Positions 24,335 through 42,910 of a stretch of 64,000 nucleotides of DNA are shown piece after piece. How positions within the stretch are numbered: position 1 is the first letter of the stretch; each line of letters starts with the position of its first letter. This DNA is from Xiphydria camelus (lineage: Eukaryota > Arthropoda > Insecta > Hymenoptera > Xiphydriidae): assembly GCA_963678675.1 (NCBI GenBank), contig OY783199.1, forward strand, positions 2,859,501 through 2,923,500. The letters run 5' to 3'. Position numbers and translations under genes: made by a program. The notes under the pieces were generated by a model. It was not told the origin of the DNA and did not search any database. It was given only the letters and a program-made list of their open reading frames with translations.

Positions 24335-25423
24335 TATAGTTGCAGCTTTTCTGATCTCTTGTTACTGTAACCAAAATCTCACTGCTCAGTGTACAACTAT
24401 AAAATTATAGTTGGCGCTAAAATCAACCACGATTTCCGGTTAAGTTGAGATTATCTCAATCAGATTTCTTTTTGAGCGTTCGATATAAACAGAGACCGAA
24501 TTCGAGAAAACCTTGGGAATGTATCATGCGACTCTTACACGCGTTCACCACGCTGTGTTCTCCTTATCGTTCGTTAACTTTGGGTGCACGCGATTAACCG
24601 CCACGCACTTATCGCTTCGTTCCGCGATTCTGATTTTTATCGTCTTTCTTTCAGGCTGCCACTCAACTGCGACACACTGCGACCACGTCCGCGGGGGGGC
24701 GTCGAAAAAATGGATAGCTTGCTCTTTATGCTTTTGATTGTTGCTCAGAAAGCCTTGAGAGAGATAATGGCTTTCGGGTAATAATCATAATCACGGAAGA
24801 GCGGGAATTCAGCGAAGACAAAGGGACGATTACAAAACTTCCGGCAGGGATTCTTACGCGCCGCTGAGGTGTGCTTCGATTCGTCGGCCAACGAGCGCGA
24901 TACCCATGCGATACTTTCGCCGGCTGCGAGCAATTAACGCGTTCTTCGCGCGGGAAGGGCGGAAAAATGCGTCGTTTTTGCCGTGATATCGCGTGGGAAT
25001 TAATTCCCTCCGAACAAAGCACACGCCTCTCTTCCGGGCCGTACCTGAGGCTCCTCTCGGAAAACCTGGTCGTCGTCTACCGCGCGTAGCAACAGGATCC
25101 AGCATCTGGAGCGGTCCGAGCAGCGTGCTCCTCGCGCGAAGGTAAATAACCAGGTTCGACACGCTACAGTTTCACGATGAGAGCATCAACAACCGACCCA
25201 TATCGGTTAACCGGTGCTCCCGGATATCAACGCGCGGCTAGGAACAAGAGGCTGGACCGTTTGCAGTGCTTTGCCCGGAGGAACACGTCATCGAGGATGA
25301 AATTTTTTTTTCAGGATTCCCGTGTCGCGTTTTTAGCTCTCCCGATCGAGCGGCGATTGTACAGTGCGATTTGCCGCGAGAGCAACTCTCGGGACGTCGC
25401 CTGTTGCGGGGCGTTCGTATTTC
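24335..25423. other. No supported gene; one exon-like acceptor
   Basis: An acceptor-like TTTTATCGTCTTTCTTTCAG ends at 24,653. The sequence that follows is not convincingly coding in any frame. Open frames at 24,726-25,162 (minus) and 25,177-25,449 (plus) overlap and show no motif. Confidence 0.4.
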
Positions 25424-25577
25424 GATATCTTACTTTGAAAATCTCGTAAGTACAATTTTTGACAAAAATGCCATTTATAGCTTACTGTGTGTTCAGATTT
25501 TAAACCTTAACGCAGTGAGCTATAAATGGCATTTTTGTCAAAAATTGTACTTACGAGGTTTTCAAAGTAAAAGGTAT
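25424..25577. repeat. Near-perfect long palindrome (about 65-bp arms)
   Basis: The left arm from GATATCTTACTTTGAAAA to TATAGCTTACTG is complementary to the right arm CAGTGAGCTATAAATGGC...TTTTCAAAGTAA with about three mismatches. The loop is about 25 nt around 25,490-25,512. No relative was noticed elsewhere in the window. Confidence 0.85.
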
Positions 25578-25827
25578 CGATTTATAGATTTTAGATCAAT
25601 TCGTTTGGTACTTTTAAGAATACTTTCTTCTTGTTGGAAATGGTAAGGAGCACTGCCTCGACGATTTATAATTTGATGTCACACGCGTCTCACACTGTGA
25701 TGCATTCATCCATTGGATTGAATGTAGCGTCTACCTGCGTGTAGCGTGTTATCGGAACGTTATATCGCGTGATTGGTTAAGTCGTAGGAAGAAATATTTC
25801 TACCGGCGTCCTCAAAGTCCTGTCATA

Positions 25828-26047
25828 CACTGAGAAAAATAACTTGGTCGAAATGACAAATTGCATCTGGTTAAACGAGTTTAGTTACTCTGATCAAAAT
25901 ACTAGCAAGTGTTAAACCAAATAGTTAGTTATTCTGATTATATGTTTAATAATTCTAATCATATGTTTAGTTATTCTAACCAGAAAATAATCAGTTTAAC
26001 CAAACAGATGCAGGATCCATGTTTCGTCAAACGATTTGATTAAGGTC
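25828..26047 (+). mobile_element. MITE family A, copy 2 (3' truncated)
   Basis: Preceded by TA and begins CACTGAGAAAAATAACTTGG. The interior carries the TTAGTTATTCTAACCAGAAAA words of the family. It stops after GATTAAGGTC, so the right terminal repeat is lost. Confidence 0.75.
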
Positions 26048-26506
26048 CGCTGCTCTCGTCTACCTACGATTCGTCTGTACACACTTTTTCATGTATAGCG
26101 AACTCTGAAAATAATAAATAAATAGATGTTTCCATCGATCGACTAATGCGTCAGGAGAGTTTTAGGGCTCCAGGGTAAACTAGGGAGGCGCAGGATCATG
26201 CGATATGCATATATGGTTGGTAGGAGTATACCCTAATTAGAAGTCGAATGTATTCTGTAATTAAATCTCTGTAACGATCAACATCAAAATGTCTGTGGCG
26301 AGTACTATGAGGAGAATATAAACTCGAGTTCTCCAAATTTATTTCTAGTGAATAATTATAATGCTTTTTCAAGATTACCTGAAAATTGTACATCAATGTA
26401 TTCTACATCGTATTAATAAAGAATCGAATAATTAACGGTATTCTCCAATTTTTTACCCATTCCTCAATGCTCGTACGCCTTGCGAGATGCAGCTCTAAAA
26501 AAATCA

Positions 26507-26660
26507 CACAGTAAAAAAGTGGTGTTCACTTTTAACACCATTTCACCGGTGTGGACCCACATGTACCACATCTGGTGTTATTCAGTCTTATGGCATTGTT
26601 ATCTGAAATCAAAAGTGGTCTACATAGGTTCAAATCGCAGAAATGTTTACATTGCACCAC
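26507..26660 (+). repeat. Repeat family N, copy 2
   Basis: Begins ACACAGTAAAAAAGTGGTG with a short internal palindrome (GGTGTT...AACACC). It matches the complement of 21,383-21,540 through AAATCGCAGAAATGTTTAC. Confidence 0.65.
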
Positions 26661-28671
26661 TAGATCTCTATATGGAGTAATTTTCCTATAAAAAGAACAT
26701 ATATCGGCACGTGTGCCCAAAGCTGACTAAAATCAGGAAGCTACAAGTGAATAAAATCTGGCCGCTTGAGGGGGGGAAGGCCGTTTCAATAAAAAAGGAA
26801 CGACTCAAGCGCGTCACGATGAATCAGACGTACAACCGAATGCTTTGGATTAGTCTAGCTTCCACGAAGCGTGTGCAAAAAGCAGTTCCACGCATCTGTC
26901 CTTCTAAATCTTCAATTAATGTCGCATCTAACGAACGTATATTATCGGCGAGTTTGAAATCAAGAATTAGCGTAATATTGCGCTCGATTGTTGGTCTCCA
27001 ATTTTCAAATTCATCGCAGCGCGAACAATAGCTGCGCGTTAGACTTTTCCGCGGGAAATTGTCAGGAAATGCTAGCAGGCAAATACAGGCGATAAGAAGC
27101 GCATGAAATTATTAACGTTCATGTGCGTGTGTGTATCATTGCGCCGTGGCAAGGTAAATTCAGTTGGAAAAATCATGGCTATATTAAAGTCGGAAGGATA
27201 ATCTATAGATTCCGCACTCCCCGTCGGGTCAACGGAGGTCGAAAGTTCGCCGGGGCAAAGGCTATACGTAACGTCTCGCCACTCCTGACAGGTACCCTGA
27301 AAACGGCCGCTAAAATATTCACCGGTATATTTTTGCCAACCATCGAACGTCAATCAGTTAACTGTCCCATCACCGAGTGCATATATAATTGAGATGCATC
27401 CGCAGTGCACGGTAATTCTACCACGTCAACCAGATCCTCCCGAATTAGCTGAACTTTAAAATGCTTTTAGAGAGCTTCGATAATGTATTCTCGTCCCGTA
27501 CTTTTGCGTCTTCTCGCGTCGCGATCGAATCTCCGGGCGAAGGCAATATTCGCTCCTCCTATCGCTTTCGATTAATTGGATAACGGTGACAGTAGTTTTT
27601 ACGATGCACTAGCTCAGCATAGACGTATACGCAATGAAAGATTACTCGAAATGATCGTTGTAATTCTGGGGTTGCATGTTTTATAATGTGCGGCATAAAT
27701 ATAAATACTACAGTACACAATAATCAACAACAAACTATTTTCCAAATGTATCGCCCGAGAACAAGTCGAAATCCGCGATGTACACAGGTTTTCGACCTGC
27801 ATTTCGTGAACAGGCAACGTACGACTAAATGTAACGCAGGTAATAATGACGACTGAAAAGAGAAAGGTCGGATATGGTAAAAGAAAAACCCTTAGATACC
27901 GATCAATACTGCTTCCCCGATGCATATATATCGTCCGATTTTTCATCTCCGACACCGAGACGAAGAGAAGAGCCACAACCAAATATTTATTATTTCCATC
28001 CGACGATTTCGATATCGACATGATAATACAAATACACGTGAGGGGCTGGCACTAATTTTTCAGGTACATCCGCTGTGAAAATACTTATATAATTTTGCAT
28101 GGCTTATACATATACTTATGTACTTAATAGTTATGTACAGTAATCCTGATGAGGTCTTAGGACCTAGAAAACAACGTTTTGGAAACGCCGTTATATGCGA
28201 CTCGCGTCACGAAAAAGGCATCGAATGGATTTTTTTAGTTCACTGGTATGAATTTTAGTTATTTTAATAGCTAGGCTCGCGCAATATTAAATACCAGCGA
28301 ATCGTCTCCTCTTTGGTATTAAAATATAGGCCAGCATTACCGAACCCTTTCATTCAGCAACTACGAATGGCGGTGTGCGATTTTTGATATGAGTCGTTTC
28401 ACTGCGACGGAAATCCGTTGAATCGACTAATCCTTCGGCCATGGACATTAGAATTGAACATCCAATTACTTTCACTGTTCGTATAATTTTAAAAAAAAAG
28501 TCATTTAGAACGAATCAGCCTTCTTTCCGCGAATTCAAGTATAGACAGACTAATTAAATATTTGACCGGCAGTCCACACGGAAGAGACCGATTTAATCGA
28601 TTCAATCGATTGCTCTTTTCCCAATCCATAATTCGAAGGAATTTCAGAAGTACCCCTACATCGTTGTCGGT
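26661..28671. other. Noncoding stretch upstream of the SLC41 3' end
   Basis: Only short open frames without splice context. Nothing recognisable apart from the likely 3'UTR of the minus-strand gene ending at 28,672. Confidence 0.5.
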
Positions 28672-31600
28672 TCAATCCCCGACATCCGAGTCCCCATCAC
28701 CGATGGCGTAAAGTATATGGAACGCGATTCCAAGTAAAGCGGTTCCTATTAAGTCACCAGCGGCCGTCAAATACGGAATCGCGGAACTATCCGGATCCAT
28801 GCCCCGATTCCACATCCAAACTACCATGAGCTGAGCAATATACAATAGTAAAATTACCTGAAAATACAAATGCCCGTATGACGTTTCGGCGTCGAGGACC
28901 GGTGGGTTTGAACGAGAGGTGATGTGGGTATCAGAGGTCGTTAGCTTTTCGGTGTGAAGCAATTAGCGTTATTACGCGCTCCACGTCAGGGATTCCCAAA
29001 CCTGGGAGGCGCGAGGGTTTTTCGGGGATCGAAAAAAAAGGGCGCGATGGTGGAACGTTTGAAAATCCCTGTTCTGCGTGGACGCGAGGATTATTGCGAT
29101 TAATAGCTGCGAATTAAATGTGCGGGCGAGTGATACAAGTTGGAAGGGAAACGGCATCGTTCAAACGAGTGCAATGGTTGACTTTTTAGTCTGTCGCCGT
29201 TGTCAAATACCTGTAAAATAGCGGCCATCAAGTAGATCATTATAAATATGGGAGTAAGCGACGTGTGCCCCGCTTGGAGATAACTGATGGTATAGCTGAA
29301 GATCAAGTGACCCGGAATTACCATCAAGAGAAGGACTCTTGCCGTCCTCGCGTGTCCACCTTCGATCAGAGCGAACACACACAATGTGTTTCTTTATCTA
29401 TTCCACCGTTTTCTCTCGCGAGCTCGACGCGACAAATACTAGCTAGCGTTATTCGTACCTGTCGCGAGAAACGCATGGTAAGGCGTAATGCAAAAACCCA
29501 ACGATTCTCTCACGCCGGTGCACCGTTTTTTGTGCAGCGACGTGGAAATTCTACTGGCCTGCACGGCGACCAGGTTACCCCCGACCCCGTTAATCACCAA
29601 TTGAAAGACCGCTATGCCTTTGTAACTCGATATGGTGAAGTCGAGTATCAGACCGCCAATACTGGAAGAAAATCGATCGTCAACAACGAACGCGGCGATT
29701 GATAGCGGAAGGCCGTTCGGCGTATCGAGAGGCATGCGTTGCACGAAATTTAAACACCTGCTGATTAACATGGCCGATATCACGGGAGTCCAACCGTGGT
29801 CCAGCACTTCTTTGGTGAACGGATTTCGGGACGCAATGTAGCCCCATAACGGAGTTGCCAAAACGCAAAATCCGATTATGGTCGGTGCTATCCACGGAGC
29901 GTACGCTGTAACGATTATTCTTTTCCGTCGATTTGGAAAAAGTAATGATTTACTCGGGAATTGATGGAAAGTTCTATCACTTCAAAATTAATGGATGTTT
30001 TTCTAGAATTCCATGAAATTCTTCAATGATAAGCGTTTCGTGAATCGACGGGAGAAACCGTTATCGTCAAGCAAATAGTTTCTTCGGGGAAAGTTAAAAG
30101 GGGATTAGCTTCAAATCCTAAATGCCGATGAGACGTGATATCGCAAAGCAAAAATAGGGAGGGAATGGAAAAATGAGGCGTGATGGCCTGTACATCACTG
30201 AGGAAGCTTTACGATGGGTCACGCGGAATAATGTTTGATCGATTCCAGCTACAAAAGGTTCCACGTGCATTGTCCGGAAATTACAAGTGCTCAACATTCG
30301 CGCGCGTAGGTTGATATTCTACGGTAGTACGCGTGCTTCACGAGGTCCCACTGGAAGGTCTCTATATTCTTTTTGGTTTGTAGATTGCAATTTTTTATGT
30401 ATGCGCATATAGCATATCGGAATAGCAAAACAGAAGACGATTAATTTGGCCAAACGATAACAGCGAACTTGCTGATATAAAGCTGATAAATATTCAGATC
30501 ACAGATTAACTTCTGGAAAGCGATTGCAACACGGGCCACAAGGTCGACGAATGCGGTAAACATGTGCCAGTCTTTGCACGAAACTTAATTTTGTTCGTCA
30601 ACTTCCTCTCCGCCGATTCGATAGCGTTCGAGATTTATTCGCTCAAGCTTTATTCGCGATAGTTTGATGTAAGTCTGGTAAAGGTGCGAGCTACAGCTAA
30701 GATAAGACACCGGAAATGATGCCGATTGGGTTCGTGAATAATGGATGAGACATGGGATCTCCAAGTGATAACGAATATTGCGAGACCTCGTAAAATAACC
30801 GAGTACGCAACAGACTGAGCGAGCACACGACGAAGGTCTGCAGTAAAAATTGTTACCCACCTATTGCGTTGTACAAGAGAGACGAAATCCAAGAGAGCAG
30901 TGCGAGAGTCGTCAAATCGCCGAGCGAAGCTGCAATGGGAGTGGCCACATTGTCAGGATCGATATTCAATCGCCGCGACAAGAGAATGACCACGACCATG
31001 ACGAGACCTAGCAAGAAGCTGGCAATGGAGGCTGTGGCTAAGGAACTGGCACATAGTAACATTCCGTGATGCACGTCAAATTGTGCCTCCGGAATCCATC
31101 CGAGGATGATAGCAGCCAAAGACGCGAGAAGCCCGACGACCATCGCCTGACACTGGATCAGAGCGAGGTTGCCCACGATGAGCCTTTGCTTCTGATGTTT
31201 CGTGTCCATGTGGCCGAGATTTGCTTGGGTCGAAAGTCGAGAGGCGAGGGTCATCTCGAGATTGCCTTTCAACCCCAGCAATGCCGGGACGAGTATATAA
31301 ACTTCCGATACTTCCTGGTATACCGGCCAATGCTGAAAATGCGGACGAGAAGCGTTTGCCAATGATTCGCGAAATGCTCAGAGACCGCGGATTCGTTCAA
31401 ACGTTTCTCGTCCACGTGCAGCGTAGGGATCTTCGCGGAGAGATGGGAATTTTTCGGGGCGGGGATACACGCGTTACCTCGTACCTGAACCACATCGAGC
31501 AGCAGACTCGCCGCTACCATACCGAACCCGGCGAGTAGAAACGGTATGAACATTTGTATCGATATCGACCAGACGCTTTCGTCATCGGGGTCATCTTCCA

Positions 31601-31877
31601 GTTCATTACGATCGATGACTTTTTTGCGGTTGTTATTGATGCCGATGAAGTCGGTAGTCGAGACGACGGACGATATCAATCTCCTACTGTCATCCCCATC
31701 CAATTCCCCTTCTGAATCGAGTTCCAATTCCGTCGCGATTTCCGCCAAATCCTGCCCGATCGATTCATCGCTACCCGAACCCACCATTTTGCCCAGGAGC
31801 GATCTGCCCCCTTGTCTTCTGTAGTGTATCCCAGAATCTTCCAAAAAGTCAGATGTCCGATCTTCGACATGACTCAT
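28672..31877 (-). CDS. SLC41A1: SLC41-type magnesium transporter, 6 exons, 516 aa
   Basis: Mg2+ transporter of the plasma membrane, SLC41/MgtE family (established for the family). Exons, minus strand: 31,877-31,485; 31,332-30,861; 29,905-29,758; 29,661-29,459; 29,359-29,211; 28,857-28,672. All phases join and all introns are GT-AG. Length 516 aa against about 513 for human SLC41A1. An acidic cytosolic N-terminus (residues 1-110) precedes two SLC41 repeats. Repeat 1 shows [19 protein letters not shown] and [20 protein letters not shown], then [19 protein letters not shown] sequence (here [17 protein letters not shown]). Repeat 2 shows SIGGLILD and [19 protein letters not shown]. The C-terminus GDGDSDVGD matches the vertebrate ending. 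I chose the start at MSHVED because an acceptor-like TTTCCACAG lies just upstream, implying a 5' noncoding exon; an in-frame ATG at 31,931 would add 18 residues. The exon 5 acceptor has a weak pyrimidine tract. SLC41A1 versus A2/A3 cannot be settled here. Confidence 0.94.
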
Positions 31878-31983
31878 TATCGTCGAGTGAGTCGTGGTAC
31901 ATGGATCATCGAGTACTGTGGAAATCCACAAAATGACCTTTTATCGCGCGGCGCGACTCACGGATTTTGCTTGCTTTTAATGT

Positions 31984-32234
31984 ATGAGTGGCTCAGTGCC
32001 ATCTTCGCCTAATCCACGAATGTTTGAATTTGGCGCTTTATTGCTTGAAATCATATAATATGCAGCAATATGTCAGTGCCAAAGGTGTGAATGACTCAGT
32101 GCTATATTTGCCTGACCCACGAAAATTTGAATTTGCCGCATTATTATTTAACATCATATATATGCAGCAATATGTCAGTGCAAAAGTGTTATATTTGGAG
32201 GAGGCTTAGGCAAGTATGGCACTGAGCCACTCAT
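31984..32234. mobile_element. MITE family L with duplicated core (251 bp)
   Basis: ATGAGTGGCTCAGTGCCATC at the left and its complement (ATGGCACTGAGCCACTCAT) at the right form terminal inverted repeats of about 30 bp. Between them a unit of about 100 bp is present twice in direct orientation (both with TGCAGCAATATGTCAGTGC and AATTTGAATTTG). It lies just upstream of the SLC41 start, within its 5' flank or first intron. Confidence 0.75.
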
Positions 32235-38630
<6,396 letters not shown>

Positions 38631-38672
38631 GCGCGTCTGTAGCTCTCTATCCAATCGCGGTAATTTAAAAAG

Positions 38673-38678
38673 AATAAA
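38673..38678 (+). terminator. Poly(A) signal of MELK
   Basis: An AATAAA hexamer 43 nt beyond the stop codon and just before the mariner insertion at 38,683. It is the first such hexamer downstream, giving a very short 3'UTR if used. Confidence 0.55.
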
Positions 38679-38682
38679 CATA

Positions 38683-38989
38683 CGAGGGCAGAGTGAAAAG
38701 TCCGATATTTTTTAACATAGTCATCTTTCCGCTCAATACACTTCGTCCAACGATATTCCAATTTTTTTAAACCCCCCAATAAGTAAGTAAGTATCCGGTG
38801 AATAAGGTGGATGCGGCAGCAATTCGAACTTCAAGTCGACCAATTTCGCTGTTGCAACAGCAGACGAATGGGCAAGTGCATTGTCGCGGTGGAACAGAAC
38901 TTTTTTTTCGCCAAATAAGGACGTATACTCGTCTTCACACTCGCACCACCATCTACTAAAAAAGTATCGGACTTTTCACTCTGCCCTCG
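38683..38989 (-). mobile_element. Internally deleted mariner element (307 bp)
   Basis: Terminal inverted repeats of about 30 bp start CGAGGGCAGAGTGAAAAGTC on both ends, and TA flanks both sides (38,681-38,682 and 38,990-38,991). On the minus strand the interior encodes the mariner signature DNALAHSSAVATAK, then LLPHPPYSPDT, and the C-terminal WTKCIERKDDYVKK, which needs a frame change. This corresponds to the region of the second and third catalytic Asp of a D,D34D transposase. Most of the N-terminal part of the gene is deleted, so the copy is dead but could be mobilised in trans. Confidence 0.9.
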
Positions 38990-39360
38990 TATTCAGCAGA
39001 GTCGCGAAAAGGGATCAACGCGCAGGTGTGTGTTTTTGGTTAAATAAATCCTCAATTTTTCCGTTAATTCGGAAGTTTGAGCGGTTTTATGCTTCGAAAT
39101 AAATGGATTTCGTAGTTGTCTTGTACTGGTGCAGTATTATCAGTTCCAGCTACGCCTAACGGTAGACAACCACGGAACCCATTTACCGCGGTGTATAAAG
39201 CCTTACAGAACGGCCAGGCGCAACGGTTCGTTGATGTACCATTGCCGGTGGTCGACTATAAAAAGAGCGAGCGAGCGCAGAGTCGACTGTATACCGGCTC
39301 ACGATAAATATTTAACAGTAGGTATGTGTACCATATCACAAACTTGATTGCAATTTACAG

Positions 39361-41278
39361 CAAAAAGAGAGCGATCTTCACAGGACTGTTACCATACAAG
39401 TTATACGTGAGATTCAATCGCGAAAAGATTTGATATTCTTGTCCAAATACGATCGTATTTTCTCTTCACATGAGGAGAAAATATGGTTTTGGCTTTACGC
39501 GGTATGTCTATTAAATATTTGTTTCCTAATGTTACGTACCATCGTAATGAAGCGTTGACGCGCACATCATTTTAGAAACAAAATTTAACGACGTGCGAAT
39601 GGTGATCACTTTTCGCTGAGAATGGCAAGAAGCTAATTCCTTAGGCTGTTTTACTCGAATCCTTTGAGATTGTTACTTGTAAATAATCCTCCGTCCTTTT
39701 TAATCTTTCGTGTACCTATGTTATATTACGTATTCGCGTCTCGAAATCCCGAGAGATTATTTCGATCGTTTGCGTAACACGTGACATCGATAATTACACG
39801 ACAGGCACGAGACCTAAGCCTGAATTACGTCGAAGTAAGTCGAGGTGGATTGATTCTAAACGGTCAATTTGACGACTTATCCTTTCAAAAGTGGTTTAAG
39901 TACATTTCGAGATAGCTATAAGAAATCTTCTAATTAACGTTTTCTAAGTCAGTTCTTGGAGTATTATGCAGGTTTTCGATGTCGCAACAGGGTTCTATTG
40001 TACATTCGTTTGTTTCTATTACTTTGGCGAAGGATTCTAAGCTATTAGTTTCTTTTTAATCAATATCACACGAATGGATACTAATCTCAGATCATCTCAA
40101 TGAAGAATAGTTTTTACTTCGGTATTCCTTTTAGTCGATTTAGAGAGTCATCCAATTATTACTACTATTTCCCGCATAGTTTTTAAATGATCTCGTCGGG
40201 ATCGTGCGTTTATCGTAAGACTAACATGATGAAAGTGTCGTTGTGTTTCACTCCAATGTGAATCGAAATTACAAAGCAATAAATAAAGATATACATGTAT
40301 TTCTCATAAACCTTGCATTTTCTATTCTTCCATTTAATATCGGACGTCCACCTTAGTCAAATAAATAATGAGAAAAAAAAAACGATGTACCTAATCCCAG
40401 AAAATTCATTAAGCCCTCTAATTTGTTTCCCCATTTTTCTCCACGACATATTTAATTCCCCAACGGTTCCAGATTCTCCAGAATCGCCCGACCGCCAGAC
40501 AGCGCGTACAGAAACAACGAGAAGGTCGGCCTCGACAAAGAGCTTAAACCCGCGAAGGGAAGAAAAAAGATCCAGACGGCGCAAGACTTTCCACCTGCAA
40601 TTTTGCGGTCGATTCCGCCGTATCGACTAACGCGGCTCGGTATAGCCTCGATTCGAAGCCCACCCTTGCACCTCCTCGGCGCGTTGCAACAAAGGACGCT
40701 CCCAAAAGAATCCGGGGATAGTTATCCCACGTTTCTCGCGCGGAACGCGTTGTATATGTAAAATTTCGCGTCGGATTTATACTGCAGATCCGAAGTATCG
40801 CCGGCCCGTTTGAACCCGAGGGATCTCGGCGCGAGCAACTATAGGCGGTCGAAGTTATAAAATCACCACAAATCGATCAGCATAAAATGGGAGCCCTTTC
40901 CATTTTATTTTATGGGTGAAGCGCCGCGTCCTTTTATCTTTCCCGCTCAATAATCTTTCGCGTGGGCATCTCTCCTCGCGGTGCGCGGCTGTACGAGTTT
41001 ATATCTGTATATATACGCGCACCCTGACCCTACGGTACTTATACGGAGTAATACCCACACAAATATCTCGTCGATTCCGACGTATCTATGCGGTTTCCTC
41101 CTCTTCTCTTATAGAGTACAGTTCCTTGAAAAGCGTTTCGCGCGATGAAGTCGTCGAAGGGGAACTGTGGTCGGAGTTGCGAGAAATTCTCTCCAACTTC
41201 GAAGAAGAAAGGGATGCCTGTATCGCGTCCTCTTGGAAAAGAGCGTTGAAATTAAAAGAGAAATACTCCAGAAAGTGA
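39361..41278 (+). CDS. Unrecognised multi-exon gene, 3' part
   Basis: I do not recognise the protein. Supported exons: 39,361-39,501 (acceptor TTGCAATTTACAG, donor GTATGT, 47 codons, phase 0); 39,805 to either 39,834 (donor GTAAGT) or about 39,890/39,899; 40,471-40,636 (acceptor AACGGTTCCAG, donor GTATAG); 41,095-41,278 (acceptor CTTCTCTTATAG, stop TGA). The last two join in phase (G plus AG gives Glu) and read ...SIPPYRLTRL then EYSSLKSV and the charged C-terminus EERDACIASSWKRALKLKEK. An upstream open stretch at about 39,133-39,304 (AVLSVPATPNGRQPRNPFTA...) looks protein-like and may be a 5' exon, but I could not join it. If the perfect GTAAGT donor at 39,835 is used, one more exon is needed before 40,471. 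No domain, signal peptide or membrane segment is seen; the C-terminal helix is basic and acidic, possibly coiled. Confidence 0.5.
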
Positions 41279-42510
41279 TCAAAAATTAAGAATGAGAGAG
41301 AGAGACAATTTTTTAAGGACCTTCTGTGAACATTATCGTGGTTGGCAGTATTAAAAAAAGTTCGCGAAAATTTCTCAGTTAATTTCTAATGATTTTTTTT
41401 GCAGCGAAATAATTCGAAAACCACTCGGCATGATTTTTAACAGGTCGGAAATAGGTTTTCACAAAGTATTATGACTAAACATTTATTAATTGGTTATTAA
41501 AATTGGAGCCTGTAATTTGCTGCGCGCTATTGACTCCAATATATTTCACCGCGATATCTTGTTATTACACAGCGTTGTTACTCAGGGCGTGGATGTTGTG
41601 GTGGCAGACCGTTTTTCTAACATATAATGAATATTTTGTTTGAGACCTTTTGCGCGAGTGCTACGTGTCGCTCATAGATATAATGATCAACTCTTTCTCG
41701 CATTTGAATATCCATAATATTCAGGAATGATGTACTCTTCACCGTTACCACGCCAATGAGTTTCACTATTTTACCGATAGCGAGATCATTCTCAAATGTC
41801 GCGCGAGATGTTTCTTCTAAGGATCTTCAAAGTCCCGAAAACATCACGGTCGACTTTTCTCGCGATTTCCGTGACGTTATTTTTTTTCGAGGGGTGGAGC
41901 GAGGAGAAAGGGGTCGAGAGTGCAAGGCGAGGCGAACTCGGAGCGCCGACCGTGTGTGTCAACCGAGTATAAATTACAATTAGCCGCGGCGCGTACGCGT
42001 CGGTGCGTATGCGTATTCCGTTCTTAAATTCATCACAGTCTTTATCGGAGCGCGAAGCAAGAGCATGCGCGAGTACAAGCCGAACGACCGGCGCCTCCGG
42101 TACACTTATGTATGGTTCGTACGTACCGGTACGCCCGAGTCCCCCATACGAGTGCCACCGAGGGGGGATATACGCGAGGGAATAAATGAATATTAAACGT
42201 TGGGAGTGGTTTTAGTTGTAAGCCAGTTAACTCGGTGTTTAGGTGAGGTAGATTCGACATAACGCCGGTGGGATTGATTGGTCGGAAATCGAGGAGATCG
42301 TCGAAACGCGTCCCGGCCGATGACGACAGTCGGATCCTCGTTATCATCGCCACATTTCTTTCCGTGGAGACTTTCAAAACTTTTGCAGCGGGGAACAATA
42401 TCGTGCGCTTCGAGCGTGACGATACATACTTATGAAAAAAGAGAAAGCCACCTCGACGGTGTGGCACCCTCGTTTCAGCATCTCGCCTCTTATACTTCGC
42501 AACGAAGATT
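41279..42510. other. Noncoding stretch with repeat R copy
   Basis: Contains repeat family R in minus orientation (about 41,340-41,520). The remainder is GC-rich with overlapping open frames lacking support. Confidence 0.5.
41340..41520 (-). repeat. Repeat family R, copy 2
   Basis: Complement of the repeat inside the family C element at 16,695-16,885. Shared blocks are TTTGCAGCGAAATAATTYGR and CACTCGGCATGATTTTTAAC. It has no obvious terminal inverted repeats. Confidence 0.65.
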
Positions 42511-42910
42511 TGTATTTTTTTAATATAGTTTCTCATATAAAGTTTTTCTCCAATGGGCGATTATTATATTTGATGCATTTCCTTATGAAATTTCCCTTAT
42601 AAATTTCTTTATAGAGTATATAAATTTTCATAATCATGCGGAACAAGAAATGTCTGGTAAATTTCGGGACAAGGCCAATTTTTTTGTTACGATAACTACT
42701 GTTTTCTTATGGTAAAACTTGTGGAAGTTGCAAGAGTTTGCTGTAATTTTTACTAAACTTGTAGTCATCGTAACAATAAATTAGCCTTGTCCCGCATTTT
42801 ACCACAAACTTTGTAGATGTTACAATTAATTTTTTCCCGTGCACGTATCAGATAAAAGCTTTATACTAGTACACAGTTGTATTAAATTGAATATAAATTT
42901 TTTTACAGAG
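42511..42910 (+). mobile_element. MITE family H, copy 5, split by a nested foldback
   Basis: The left half (TGTATTTTTTTAATATAG...AAAGTTTTTCTCCAATGGGC) and right half (GATAAAAGCTTTATACTAG...AATTTTTTTACAGAG) match family H. They are separated by an insert of about 200 bp that includes the foldback at 42,655-42,804. Confidence 0.7.
42655..42804. repeat. Foldback inside family H (about 45-bp arms)
   Basis: TGGTAAATTTCGGGACAAGG at the left pairs with the complement of CCTTGTCCCGCATTTTACCA at the right. Pairing continues through TGTTACGATAACTAC. Confidence 0.7.
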
